Shown here piece after piece: positions 1 through 11,595 of a stretch of 64,000 nt of DNA; positions within the stretch are counted from its first letter, which is position 1, and every line of letters starts with the position of its first letter. The notes beneath the pieces were generated by a model. It saw nothing but the letters and a program-made list of their open reading frames with translations. It was not told the origin of the DNA and did not search any database. The DNA comes from Cunninghamia lanceolata (taxonomy: Eukaryota > Streptophyta > Pinopsida > Cupressales > Cupressaceae), in NCBI GenBank assembly GCA_027924645.1, contig BSBN01000293.1:9076501-9140500 (forward strand), written 5' to 3'. The position numbers and the translations under genes were made by a program.

Positions 1-569
1 GGAGATAGAGGTTTAGGGGTTAGGGATTAGGGGCATTATTTAAGGTTGAGGGATTTAGAGAGAGAAAGAATTCTTTTGACTTGCAACTATAAACCTTGAA
101 TAATGACCCTAAATCCTAAACCCGAGCAACCCTAAACCTCTAAACCTTAAATAATGCCCCTAAACCCTAAACCCTAACCCCTAAAACATATATAAACTCT
201 AAATAATGCCCCTAAGCCTTGAGCCCTAACCCCTAAACCCTAAACTTGAGAAACCCTAAACCCATAAATCCTAAACCCCGGCAAACCCCTAAACACTAAA
301 AACTAAACCCAAGAAACCCTAAACCTCTATCTCCCTATCTCTATCATTCCCCTACCTCTCAATCTCTCTCCCTATGTCTCTGACCATGTCCCTCACTCTC
401 CATATCCCTATCTTTTCCGGTTATGTTTCTGGCCATGTACCTTACTCTCTATATCTCCCTATTGGTCCTCTCTCTCTCTCTAAACACTAAACCCTAAACC
501 TATAAACACTAATTAACCATAAACCCTAAATAATGATCACAAACCTTAACCCCTAACCCCTAAACTAAT
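1..569. repeat. Degenerate telomere-like array (CCCTAAA type) with CT-rich blocks
   Basis: Variants of the plant telomere heptamer dominate: CCCTAAA, CCCCTAAA, CCTCTAAA and AATAATGCCCCTAAA. Bases 1-60 carry the G-rich strand (TTAGGGG units), while from about 110 onward the C-rich strand runs left to right, so orientation flips near 60-110. From about 322 a pyrimidine block begins (CTCTATCTCCCTATCTC, then CCATGTCCCTCACTC), which recurs beyond the inserted retroelement. It is interpreted as an old interstitial telomeric or satellite array, not a functional chromosome end. Confidence 0.85.
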
Positions 570-1438
570 TAAGGGGGTAAATCACAAAACACACAACAAC
601 AAAAATTGAACACAGAAAATAGAACTTTCTTTTATTGATCTAGGCAACTCATTACATTATAGAAGCTCAATTACAATCAAAGGATGAATCATCTACTGGC
701 TACAACCTATTACAACCGTCCCAACCTCAAGACTCTAGAATCTTCAGCCTTCTGCAACCCCCAAATCAGCTAGGGTTTCTATTTTCCACCTATTCTTGAC
801 TCTACAACTGCCCCCTTAACTCTACTACAACCCAGGGTTCCCAAAATAGTCATAAATAGAACTTTTTAGTGCCCTCCAGTTGAATTTCAAAATTTGCAAC
901 TCCCTCCAAAAGTAGGTCAACTTTTGGGAAGCATAACTTTTGATCCGAGTGTCTGATTGACGAACCGTTTTAAGCACCGGAAAGCTCATGATGTGAACTA
1001 TCATGCTAGAAATTCATAAATAGATTTCTATCAACTTTTAGAGATGTTATGGGATGTTTTAGTGCCTCATATCTTGTTTCAAAAATTTTTAGGGGCTTTT
1101 CAAAAAACAAAAACTTTAATATCTTTCAACTCACAAATGATCTTTGCCTGATTCCTTTGCCAAAGGTCTTATATTTCCATCATGTAACTTTCTATAATTT
1201 TTCACTTCAATCTATGCCCAAATGTAAACTTTCCAAAAATAGTAGGTACACTTTCCAAAATAGGTAGGTTGCTATTTTTAGCAGTTTTGGAAAAATTGAA
1301 AGTCCTACATCATTATTCTGGATATTATGGAACCAAAAACACTATTTATGGAAAGAAAAGAAAAAAACTACAATGATTTTGAATTAACTTCTTTTTGGGT
1401 GATGCAAGATTGCCCTTACACCACTGGATGCTCCTGCA
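570..1438 (-). repeat. 3' LTR of the chromovirus
   Basis: About 869 bp, the partner of 6061-6932. The first base pair reads TA instead of TG on the plus strand, a single change at the terminal dinucleotide. I see no clean polypurine tract on the internal side, near 1439-1470. Confidence 0.9.
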
Positions 1439-1500
1439 TTAGACACCTAGGGTAATTTGAGAAGTGACCCTGTCACGTCTTAGATGTTTGTGTGAGGAAA

Positions 1501-1644
1501 ACCCAAATGGTCAACCTCTACCTTAGACAACCAAGAAGAATCTTCAATAGGCCTTCCTTTCCATTTTAGCAGATATTCTTCATTTTACTTGTTCTGAGTA
1601 CTTCTTCCCACATGGTTATCCAAGATCTCTTCTATCTCCTCCAT
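1501..1644 (-). pseudogene. Integrase C-terminal chromodomain
   Basis: The minus strand encodes EEILDNHVGRSTQNK, a stop, then NEEYLLKWKGRP and IEDSSWLSKVEVDHLG. The YLLKWKGRP-SW pattern is the signature of a chromodomain, which in chromoviruses steers integration towards particular chromatin. One in-frame TAG interrupts it. It lies directly after the integrase C-terminus and about 60 bp from the 3' LTR. Confidence 0.85.
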
Positions 1645-4600
1645 TGAAGTAGATGCCAGAATACTCCACTGTGCTTCTGTTTGTCCATCCTTTGTTCCAC
1701 CTTAGTGATATTCTGATAAATCAACAATGTTGAAAATAGGGGACCTCATATGCATTTCATAAATCATGCTTCTTCATGATTCTGCATGGTCCAAATTTTT
1801 TCATTTTCAACTTATTGTATGTTCCAATTGGGAACCTTTCTTTTCTCAAGTGAACCATGACTTCATCTCCTACCTAGAACTCCTCATACCTCCTCTTTTG
1901 ATCTACCTTAGCCTTGTAATGAATATTCATCTTATTAATGTGCTTTCTCACCTCTCCATGCAAATTCTTCATATGTTCTACAAAGTCTTCAGCTTCAGCA
2001 CTTGTCTTTTCTCTTTGTCCAGCTCCTCAACTCAGAAGCATTTCTCGAGCTATTGCCATATATAATCTGGAATGGTGATTTACCAGTACTCCTATTGACA
2101 GAATTGTTGTAAGCAAATTCTGCCTATGGTAAAATTAAATCCCATCCCTTGCACTTATCTCCTACTAAGCATTGTAGCAGGTTACCCAAACTCCTATTCA
2201 CCACTTCTGTCTGTCCATCAGTTTGTGGATGGTGTGCAAAACTAAACTTCAAATTTGTCTTCAACTTCTTCCATAATGTCCTCCAAAAATAACCAACAAA
2301 CTTGGTATCTCGATCTGAAACTATGCTCTTTGGTAGACCGTGTAATCTCACCACCTCCCTGAAAAATAACTCTGCAATATGAACAACATCATTAGTCTTC
2401 TTGCAACGATTAAAATGTGTCATCTTTGAGAATCTATCCAGTACCACAAAAATGGAATCATGTCCTCTTTGTGTCCTTGGTAAACCAAGAACAAAATCCA
2501 TACTAATATCATCCCATGGCTTCTCTGGTATAGGTAGTGGCTGATATAGACCTGTATTCTAACTTGCTCCTTTTGCCATCTGACATACTCTACAACTCTG
2601 CACAAATTTCCTCACATCCTGCTGCAACTGTGGCCAATAATAATTTTCACCAACAATAGCAATGGTCTTATCTCGTCCAAAGTGTCTAGCCAATCCTCCA
2701 CTATGCTTCTCCTTTATCAGATTCTCTCTCATGGAACTCCTTGAAATAAACAACTGGCTTCCTCTAAACAACATACCATCTTGGATTATGAAATCCACCC
2801 ATTTTGTCCTATCTAAAGTAACAAGTTCCAAACAAGCTTTCTAGGCCTCTAAAAAATCTACATCCTCAGGGTACAAAATTTTTAGCTCATCGAACCCAAC
2901 AACCTCTATCTTCATTTCTGTCAACAAATTTTGCCTTCTACTCAAGGCATCTACAACTCTATTGGACTTCCCACTCCTGTGCTTCAAAACAAAAGTATAG
3001 CTTTACAAAAACTCAACCCATTTTAAGTGCCTTTGGCTCAACTTTCCTTGACTATTAAGATACTGTAAAGCATGATGATCAGTATATAAAACAAACTCCT
3101 TTGGCATCAAATAATGTATCCATTTCTTCAAAGCCTGAACTATTGCATAAAACTCCTGATCATAAACAAAAATACTTTTTCTTGGCATCATTAAGCTTCT
3201 CACTAAAATAGGCAATGGGCTTACCTTCTTGGCTCAAAACAACTCCCATACCACTACCACTAGCATCACAATCTACCTGAAATACCTTGTTGAAATCTAG
3301 AAGTGCCAAAATAGGTTGTTCTATGACTTTATGCTTCAATGTATCAAATCTCTTGTCTTCTCCTTTGGTCTATCTAAACTCTTTTCTATCCCCTCTCATT
3401 GTCTCAGTTAGGGGTACACAAATGCTACTAAAATTCCTGATAAACTTTCTGTAAAAACTTGCCAAACCATTAAAATATCGTACCTCTGTTGCACTCCTTG
3501 GCGTAGGCCATTCAATGATAGCCCTTACTTTTTCTAGGTCCATCTTAAGACCTTCCTTTGAGACAACAAATCCCAAGTATACCAACTCCTTTGCAAAACT
3601 ACATTTCTTCAAATTAATTAGCAACTTCTCCTCGCTCAGCTTCTCTAAAACTTTTCTGATATGCATCAGATACTCATCCCAAGTCTTACTGAAAATCAAA
3701 ATATCATCCAAATAAATAATAACAAAACTTTCCAAATTCTTTCAGTACCTCATTCATGAGCCGCATGAATGTGCTTAGTGCATTGGTTAGCCCAAATGGC
3801 ATGACTAACCACTCATACAAAACTTCTTTTGTCTTGAAGGCTATTTTCCACTCATCTCCTTCTCTGATACGCATCTGGTGATACCCACTCTTCAAGTCAA
3901 TCTTCGTGATGTAGTTGGCTCCACTCAAATAGTCCATTATGTCATCCATTCTGGGTAATGGAAATTTGTACTTGATTGTGATGTTATTGATGGCTTGAGA
4001 GTCTCTACACATTCTCCATTCTCCATCTTTCTTTGGTGCTAGTACTGTGGGTACTACACATGGATTAGGATCTACCTTATCAGTCCCTTCCTTAACAACT
4101 CTTGAACTTGTCTATTCAGCTCTTCACTCTCTGCAAGATTCATTCTATGGGCTGCCTTAATCAGTAAACTAGCTCCTGGTATAAAATCCATTTGGTGACT
4201 TATCTTCCTCACCGGTGGTAAACCTTCTGGGACATTATCAGAGATAATATCCTAAAATTCTTCTAACATATCTGAGACTTCCACTGGTACATCTTCACAT
4301 TTCTCTTAATTAATCTTAGGAATCAACGCAAAGCAATGACACTCATGCTTCATACCATCTAAAAAATTTCTACCATCTACCAAGAAAATTTTGGCAATAC
4401 TACATACCTTTTCTTCCACCTCCTTCAAGGGCTTCAAATTATGACGAACTCCATCCTTTGTTAGGGAATATGTGTTTTCACAGCCATTATGGATAGCGCT
4501 CCTATCATATTGGCCTAATAGCATATGGCATGCATCCATTGGTATGATGTCACACAGCACCTCATCATTGTAGTCCACAATCTTAAACTTTACTAGACAT

Positions 4601-4760
4601 TGTTCATTGACCAAAACTCGATGGTCCTTCTGCAACCATGTAATCTGATATGGATGTGGATGCTTTCTTCTTGTCAACTTCAACTTGTCAACCATCTCCT
4701 CTAAAACAAGATTGTTAGTACTTCCACTATCAATAATAATGTCACAACACTTACCTTCAC
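1645..4760 (-). pseudogene. pol: Chromovirus pol: protease, RT, RNase H, integrase
   Basis: Protease: DSG active site at 4723-4731 within IIIDSGSTNNLV, then DACHMLLG lacking the usual residues after the glycine. [10 protein letters not shown] and MPFGLTNA in 3704-4012, and YLDD at about 3703-3714 followed by ILIFS. RNase H: 3003-3215, with TDHHALQYL and RHLKWVEFL. Integrase: HHCC zinc finger at 2559-2831 (paired H, then CRVC) and core at 2124-2501 with SDRDTKF and [14 protein letters not shown] supplying the second Asp and the Glu. The GPY-like C-terminal region continues to about 1700. Frameshifts and stops separate all these blocks. The product would copy and integrate the element but is now inactive. 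Confidence 0.92.
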
Positions 4761-4902
4761 ATTTGTACCTTGTGCAAAATAAACTCTTCCTCTAATTGGG
4801 TTCTTTCTCCTCATTCAGTAAAGTTCTTCTGACAACTAGGGTTGCTCCCCTTTCATCATCTTCAGAATGCTTAGATTGCACATCTTCATCTACATGTACA
4901 AC

Positions 4903-5958
4903 TCATGCATCACCTTTAGGTCTTCTATTTGTCCTTCCTTGATGTTGTGGACACTCATATGCTTGATGCCCTTCTTCTCCACATTGGAAACAAATTCCTC
5001 TAAAACCTCCTCTTCTAGGTCCTTGCCCAGGTCTGCCTCTTCCTCTTCCTCTTTTCTCACCATTGTTCTGGTCATGAGGGTGGTAGGTATTATCTCCTCT
5101 CTGATTTTGACTAGTGCCATCTTCTTCAGTTTTCTTTGCATCTTCATTTTGGCCCCCATAGGCTCTTCCACCAGTCCTTCCACCTTTACCTCTCCCCCTT
5201 TGCTTGTTGTCAAATCTTTTATTCAACTTCTCTTCTACCTTCAAGGAAAACTAGTATGGATCTTCTATGGTGGTCATTCTGACTAGGTTCGGCTCCTCTT
5301 GAATACTTGGCCTCAACCCATTAATGTAATGGGCTACCTTCTCCTTATTGGGATCTACATGGCATGTCCTGGTAGTAATCTTATAAAACTCTTCTATATA
5401 CTCCTTGACAGACTTGTTACCTTGCTTCAGTCCTTGCAGCTTCTTCAGCAACTCAATCTCATAGTCCATAGGAATGAACTGCTTCTTTAGTTTCTCCACC
5501 ATCTGATCCTATCTGGTAATCTTTCATTTTCCTCTTTTGTTCCTCTCTAACTAGACCTCCTTCCACCAAATGCTAGTGTGGCCCTTCAACTTTGTTTTTG
5601 CAAACTTGACCCGATCTGGGTTCTCCACATCTTCATACTTGAAATACTCCTCCATGTCATTGATCCAATCAATAAGTTGTTCCAGTTTCAAATCTCCAAA
5701 ATATGTAGAAACTTTGATCTTGGACCTCTTCCTGATCCTAGAAATGGCCCTCAACAACCTAACTTCTGTAGGATCTCCTACAACTTCTTGTTCTTCCTCA
5801 GATAGCTCCTCTTCAGCTTCATCTTCACTTTCTTCTCTTGTTCTCAGATCAAACCCTCTTTACAGCTCCTCTTGCAATGCATTGATTTGCCTTTGTAGGG
5901 CTCTAAAACCCTCTTCCCTCAAAGCATTCCTCCTAACATGATTTCTTCGTGGAGGCAT
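4903..5958 (-). pseudogene. gag: Chromovirus gag (capsid and nucleocapsid), broken
   Basis: The frame opens with MPPRRNHVRR at 5958, a start typical of plant chromovirus Gag. The capsid region (5251-5757) carries the LEQLIDWINDMEEYF and KLKGHTSIWW motifs of the retrotransposon gag family. A basic, Gly/Arg-rich segment follows, then one CCHC zinc knuckle at 4951-4992 (CFQCGEEGHQAYEC, spacing C-x2-C-x4-H-x4-C). Gag packages the element RNA. Stops near 5862, around 5530-5550 and near 5245 divide the frame, so no intact protein is made. The frame ends just after the knuckle. Confidence 0.88.
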
Positions 5959-6043
5959 CTTGATCTCTGAGCAAACCCACCACCTCAGGTCCTAGTGCAA
6001 ACTGCCTCATGGTCGGTGATCTATCTACACACTGAGGAACCTT

Positions 6044-6055
6044 GCTCTGATACCA
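6044..6055 (-). other. Primer binding site, initiator tRNA-Met
   Basis: The minus strand reads TGGTATCAGAGC, the complement of the 3' end of plant initiator tRNA-Met, five bases from the LTR edge. It sets the element's orientation and its 5' end. Confidence 0.9.
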
Positions 6056-6060
6056 CTTAA

Positions 6061-6932
6061 TGAAGGGGTTAAATCACAAAACACACAACAATAGAAATTG
6101 AACACACAAAAGAGAACTTTCTTTTATTGATCTGGGAAACTCATTACATTACAGAAGCTCAATTACAATCAGAGGATGAATCCTCTACTAGCTACAACTC
6201 ATTATAGCCTTCCCAACCTCAAGACTCTAGAATCTTCAGCCTTCTTTAACCCCCAAATCAGCTAGGGTTTCTATTTTCCCACCTATTCTTGACTCTACAC
6301 TTTCCCCCTTAACTCTACTACCACCCATGGTTCCTAAAATAGTCATAAATAACACTTTTTGGTGGCCTCCAGCTGAATTTTAAAATTTGCAACTCCCTCC
6401 AAAAGTGGGTCAACTTTCAGGAAGCATAACTTTTGATCCGGGTGTCTGATTGATGAACTGTTTTAAGCATCAGAAAGCTCGTGATGTGAACTATCACGTC
6501 AAAAATTGGTAAATGGATTTTCATCAACTTTTTGTGATGTTATGGGATGTTTTAGTTCCCTATATCTCATTTTAGAAATTTTTCAGGGGCTTTTCAGAAA
6601 ATAAAAACTTTAATATCTTTCAACTCACAAATGAGCTTTGCCTGATTCCTTCGCCAAAGGTCTTATATTTTTGTTATGTAACTTTCTATAAGTTTTCACT
6701 TCAATCCATGCCCAAATGCAAACTTTCTAAAAATAGCAGGTACACTTTCCAAAATAGACAGGTTGCTATTTTTAGCAGTTTTGGAAAACCTAAAAGACCT
6801 ACATCATTATTCTAGATATTATGGAAGCAAAAACACTAATTATGGAAATAAATGAAAATAACTACAATGATTTTGAATTAACTTATTTTGGGGTGATGCA
6901 AGATTGCCCTTACACCACTAGATGCTCGTACA
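6061..6932 (-). repeat. 5' LTR of the chromovirus
   Basis: About 872 bp, matching 570-1438 along its length. On the plus strand it opens TGAAGGGGTTAAATCAC and closes near GATGCTCGTACA. It abuts the primer binding site on the internal side, which makes it the 5' LTR of the minus-strand element. Confidence 0.9.
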
Positions 6933-7660
6933 TCATAAACCCCAAACCTGAGAAACCCTAAACCTCTATCTCCATATCTCTATTGTCCCACTACCTCTCA
7001 ATCCTTCTCTCTCTCTCTCTCTCTCTAACTATTTCCAAACCCAAGCAACCCTTAACCCCAAACCACTAAACCCTAAATCCAAGCAACTCTAAACCTCTAT
7101 CTCCCTATCTCTCCCCTATCTCCCTATCTCTATCATCCCTCTACTTCTCAATAATCTCCCTCCCTATGTCCCTAGCCATGTGCCTCATTATCTATCTCCC
7201 CATCTCTCTCCACAGTCTCCTCTATATCTCCCTATCATTCCTCTCTCTATAAACCCTATACCCTAAACCTCTAAACTTGAACCCCTAACCCCTAAACAAT
7301 AAACCCTAAACCCTAAATTAAATAATGTCCCTAATCCTAACCCCTAAACCTGATAAACCCTAAACTCCTAAACCCTAAACCCAACTAACCATAAACCTCT
7401 ATCTCCCTATCCCTCCCCTCTCTTCCTATCACCTTTGTCCCTCTACCTCTCAATCTCTCTCCCTATCTCTCTAGCCATATCCCTTACTCTCTATCTCCCT
7501 ATCTCTCCCCTTGATCTCCTCTATATCTCCCTATTAGTGCTCTATCTCTCTCTAAACCCTAAACTCTAAACCTCTAAACCTTAACCCCTAACCCCAAAAC
7601 CATAAACCCTAAACCCTAAATAATACTCCTAAATGTAAGTAACCATAAATTAGGCTCTAC
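6933..7660. repeat. Continuation of telomere-like array with roughly 300-bp higher-order pattern
   Basis: C-strand heptamer variants resume directly after the chromovirus. A composite module, heptamer block then CTCTATCTCCC block then a CCATGTCCC/CCATATCCC segment, starts near 6958, 7092 and 7391, and also at 322 on the other side of the insertion. The 7092-7391 spacing gives a period near 300 bp. Together with 1-569 about 1.3 kb of array remains. Confidence 0.8.
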
Positions 7661-7816
7661 GTTAGGTGCTAAACTATTTGCTAAGTTAGGTGCTAAATCA
7701 GGTGCTATATCATGTGCTAAATCATGCATAAAGTAGGCAGGAAATTAGGTGCTAAATTGGGTGCTAAATTAGGTGCTAAATTGGGTGCTAAAGTAGGTGC
7801 TAATTAGCACCTACTT
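7661..7816. repeat. Tandem TAGGTGCTAAA repeat ending in a perfect palindrome
   Basis: Roughly a dozen degenerate copies of an 11-12 bp unit (TAGGTGCTAAAT and variants) run from 7661. The last unit is inverted: arm AAGTAGGTGCTAA at 7791-7803 is followed at once by its exact reverse complement at 7804-7816. The array follows the telomere-like DNA and precedes the copia fragment. Confidence 0.85.
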
Positions 7817-7969
7817 AATTTGATTTGTGCAAAAAATACCAAAAATAGCGCCATCCTAATAAATAGCATTAAATTTTTTAAAAAATTAGAGAAAAATACA
7901 TTAAAACAGTGGGTGGAAGCAAAAAATGGAGCAAAAAAGGGAGATAATCATAGGGATTTGTTGTAGTGA

Positions 7970-9599
7970 ATGATATACTTATCTTTAGGTCAAGGAACTA
8001 TTTGTCAAGTTTTGTTCTTCTCAATTTGACTTAGTTCTTTCTCCATGGCCTTGATTCAACACTCATCTTTGCTAGCCTTAGAGTATTTTTTGCCTCTATT
8101 TGAGATAACAAACAAACATTATCTTGATCATTTGATTTAGCAAGCCTTCTTCTAGTTTGAACTCCTACATCTTTGTTCCCAATAATCTACTCTTCAGGAT
8201 GATCTCTTTGTATAGTTCTTGAGGGAGTCTTTATAATAGTTTCAATAGGTTGTTCAAGTGTCAACTCTTCTTTTGGAACTTCTACTTCCTTTTCAGATTT
8301 AGATTCGTCCTCAATATCTTCTAACTATTGTTTGTCAAGTTGCCACTGTTTATCAACTTCAACAATAGTACTTTCAACAATTCTTTTTAGACTCGTATTG
8401 AAACATTTGTATGCTTTCCTATGAGTGTAATATCCAAGAAATATTCCTTCATCACACCTAGATGCAAAGCTACCCAAACCTTTTTCATCCTTCTTAATAT
8501 AGCATTTGTTACCAAATATTCTAAAATAACTAGAATAGTAGCTGACTTACCATATCAAAGATCATATGGAGTTTTCTTGGAATTTACCCTCAATTGGACT
8601 CTATTCAGAGTGTATACAACTATATGTACTGCCTCTTTCTAGTATATATCTGATAAATTAGCTTCATTTAACATTGTTATAGCCATCTCCTTGACTATCC
8701 TATTTTTTCTTTCTACCACACCATTTTGTTGGGGTGTCCTTGAGGCTGAATAATGTCTTTTGATGCCATGTTGCTCACAATAGTCTTCAAACTCCCTTGA
8801 AGTATATTCTCCACCTTTATTAGACCTCAATCACTTAATGTTTTGGCCTAATTCCTTTTCAACCAACTTTCTAAAAGTCTTGAATCTTTCAAATGCCTCT
8901 TATTTATGTTATAGAAATGTTACCCAAGTCATTCTTAAGTAGTCATCAATGAATAAGATGAAATATCTTTCTCCACCTAGAGCTTTTGTCATTTTAGGAC
9001 CACACAAGTCTACATGTACTAACTAGAATGGTCTTGTGGATGAATTCTCTTTTGACTTGAAACTAATTTTAGTCTATTTTCCAACACAATTTGCATGTGC
9101 TATTGACAGGTTTGGTGATGTGAGGCATCTCTCTAACATTCTAATTTTTACTAACCTTGACTAAACTATCAAAGTTTAGGTGCCCAAGTTTTCTATGCCA
9201 TAACCAACTCTCCTCCACCTATCCCATAAGGCAGATTCTTCCATGTCCATCTCTATTTTTAGTCCCTTTGAGACTGTATACATTACCTTTTGTTCTCATA
9301 CCTTCTGCCACTATTTTTTCTTTATCTCACAACCTTGAGCATTAAATAAAATGTGTTAACTACCGTAAAAAATCTAACTAACACTCAATAGATTGTATTT
9401 ATGACCTTCTACATAGTAGACATCATGAATAGGTTTTTTATCATCTAAAGATCTAGAGTTCCCTTGCCTCTAAATTGAATGGAAATATTGACTCCAAATT
9501 TGATAGAGCCTCTAGTATAGTCTTAATGTTTGGTGAATTTTCTCTTATCACTAGTCATGTGATTTGAGCATCCATTGTCTATGACCCATACATCTTTCT
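7970..9599 (-). pseudogene. pol: Copia pol: protease, integrase and RT start
   Basis: The protease motif at 9,571-9,579 reads DNG instead of DSG within VIDNGCSNHMTS, so the catalytic centre is altered. The GAG-pre-integrase region follows at about 9,060-9,400. The integrase core at 8,639-8,830 has RSNKGGEYTS, where copia elements normally have an Asp, followed by SASRTPQQNGVVERKN with the Glu kept. The last recognisable part is the RT N-terminus at about 7,975-8,070 (AMEKELSQIEKNKT). The break near 7,970 is abrupt, so the rest was lost by deletion or recombination. Confidence 0.85.
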
Positions 9600-11522
9600 T
9601 TTTAGGATGTAGGGTAGTTTGTAACAACATTGATTTTTCATCCTCTTTGTCTTTTTCTTTTTGCATTCATACTTTTTTTTATTTGTTCTTCTTCTTATCA
9701 AAATTTGTAAGATTCATATTCTCCATGGGATAAGCATCACCCTTCTTTTCTTGTTCATCAAGATTAGGTCTATAATACTTGACTATATGACAAAGATTAT
9801 TACAATAATAGAATCTTAGATTGTTCAGGATATCAAAAGGATTTCTGCTAACAAAGTTAGATCTTTTTCTAATAACAACCCAACAATCACTAGCTTTATG
9901 TCCATATTGATTACAATAAAAAAATAACCATAAAAGTATGAATTTAAAATAAATGGAATGCTTCTTCTCACAATAAGTGGTCTTCTGAACCTTATTTCTA
10001 ACTTTAGTAAAATCATCTATATCAGCACTCTTGATTTAACTGTTGTGATTAGTTTTTAAAGCATTTTGATTGCTTTCATCAACTTGTTTTTTTGAAGATT
10101 ACAATTTTTTGAGTTTTGAACTATCTCATACCACAAAGTAGTCATATCTTTGAACCTCTTTTGCTTACCCAAACGTTCTTCAAACCTTCTAGTACTATCA
10201 TATCTTTCTAACTTCCTCCTCAAAGAAACAATTTCTGCCTCCAAACTTTGACAACCTCTTACCTTGACTTTAACTCTATCTTGGTTATTTCCTCAACTCT
10301 TTTACTTTCCTCAAGTTGTGTTTTCATACTAATAATAGTTGATCTAATTCTTTGATTGTGTTGATCAATTTTTCACTATCTTTCAAAGTATAATGTTTTT
10401 TATAGAGGCCTCCTTTTTCAATCTTTTTATTTCTCTTAAGGCACAAATCAGTTCACCTTTAAGGTCAACTTCATCAACTTTAGTTTGTTCATCCGTATCA
10501 GATTCATTATCATGTTTATCTCTTTGATCTTCATGTGAACTTACAGCAATCATAAATAAGGTCTCTCCTTCTTATCAATGGAGTCTTTAGAGTTTCTATC
10601 AGTCACATCAGCATCTTTGATAAAGAGACCATTCTTCATTTTGTAAGAACTCTTTCTTCTAAAGCTATATTGCTTCTTTTTGCCTTAATTTCCATCATCT
10701 ACTACATCACTTTTAAGTTCACCATAAGGATAATTGGTAGAAATATGTCCTATGTTGCCTCAATTGAAGCATTTGGAAAGAAGTTTTCCTTTGTAATTCC
10801 TCGATCCCATTTTTAACTTTCTAAGAAAGTTTGATTCTTTTACATCTATACTTAGAATATGTTTCCTCGCACTTCTTCACAGTCTTAAAAGTAACTTCTC
10901 TATTTGTGGGTTCTTCATTGTGTCTTCTCATTTCATAGGAAGTGAATGTACCATGTAACTCATCTAAAGTGAGCTTGGTCAAGTCTCTTGCCTCTTCAAC
11001 TGCAAACACCTTAGAATCATATCTAGAATGCAATGACTTAAGACCTTTTTGACAATTACTGAATCTTTCACCTCCTCACCAAGGCCCCTAATGACATTAA
11101 CTATATTATCTACCCTTAGAATATAATCTACAATCTTCTCCTCTTCATTCATTTTTATTTCCTTCAAATTTTGCTCTAAAAGTTTGGAACTTGGCTTCTT
11201 TAATTTTGACATCACCTTGATAAATACTAACTAATTTGTCCCAGAATTCCTTTGCAATTTTACAACACATAACCTTAACTAGGATTTCATTTGTCAAACC
11301 ACAAATAATAGCATTCTTGGCCTTGGCATTGTACTCATAGGCTCTTTTTTCATCTACAGTAGTAGGTGGTTGAGAAGGTACAGTATATACATTTTCTACT
11401 ACTGCCCACACATCAAATCCTAAAGAGGATAAGGAAGACTCCATCCTAATACGCCAAAAACCATAATTTGTGCCATCAAAGAGAGGTGCTTTAGAACTAG
11501 AAGATCCTTCCTGATTAGCCAT
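9600..11522 (-). pseudogene. gag: Copia gag with coiled coil and zinc knuckles, broken
   Basis: The frame starts MANQEGSSSSKAPLFDGTNY at 11,522, followed by WRIRMESSL and the LVSIYQGDVKIKEAKFQ region of the copia gag (UBN2) family. A frameshift near 11,150-11,215 leads into the next part. A knuckle at 10,745-10,771 reads CFN-stop-GNIGH, so one cysteine is lost. A charged coiled-coil stretch lies at 10,056-10,244. A second knuckle near 9,887-9,925 reads CNQYGHKASDC, and a third, degraded, lies near 9,785-9,815. Several knuckles and a coiled coil fit an enlarged copia Gag. Many stops prevent expression. Confidence 0.82.
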
Positions 11523-11578
11523 AATATTCCACTACCAACATCAACTCAAGTATATTGAACTTCTGCAAGGAACTTGCT

Positions 11579-11590
11579 GCTCTGATACTA
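11579..11590 (-). other. Copia primer binding site, decayed initiator-Met type
   Basis: The minus strand reads TAGTATCAGAGC, one substitution from TGGTATCAGAGC, five bases inside the LTR edge. Confidence 0.75.
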
Positions 11591-11595
11591 ATTAT

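Larger units (their letters stand above)
570..6932 (-). mobile_element. Ty3/gypsy chromovirus, near full length, decayed
   Basis: The element has two long terminal repeats of about 870 bp (570-1438 and 6061-6932), an initiator-Met primer binding site next to the right LTR, and on the minus strand gag, protease, RT, RNase H, integrase and a chromodomain, in the order usual for chromoviruses. LTRs begin TG and end CA (TA at the left copy). The two LTRs differ by scattered substitutions and small indels, so the insertion is old. Both flanks are telomere-like repeat, so it landed inside that array. I see no convincing 5-bp target duplication, perhaps because the flanks have drifted. Chromodomain plus a CHMLLG-type protease tail suggest the Tekay/Reina side of chromoviruses; the clade is inference. 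Confidence 0.93.

Noticed and set aside
1049..1267. 72-codon plus-strand frame inside the left LTR
   Set aside because: It lies wholly within the LTR, is not conserved as coding in the right LTR, and has no family pattern.
4867..5286. 139-codon plus-strand Ser-rich frame
   Set aside because: It is the antisense shadow of the chromovirus gag basic and zinc-knuckle region.
7020..7560. Direct repeats that might be a CRISPR-like array
   Set aside because: Spacing is irregular, units are telomere-like heptamers and CT-rich blocks, and the surroundings are clearly plant nuclear DNA.
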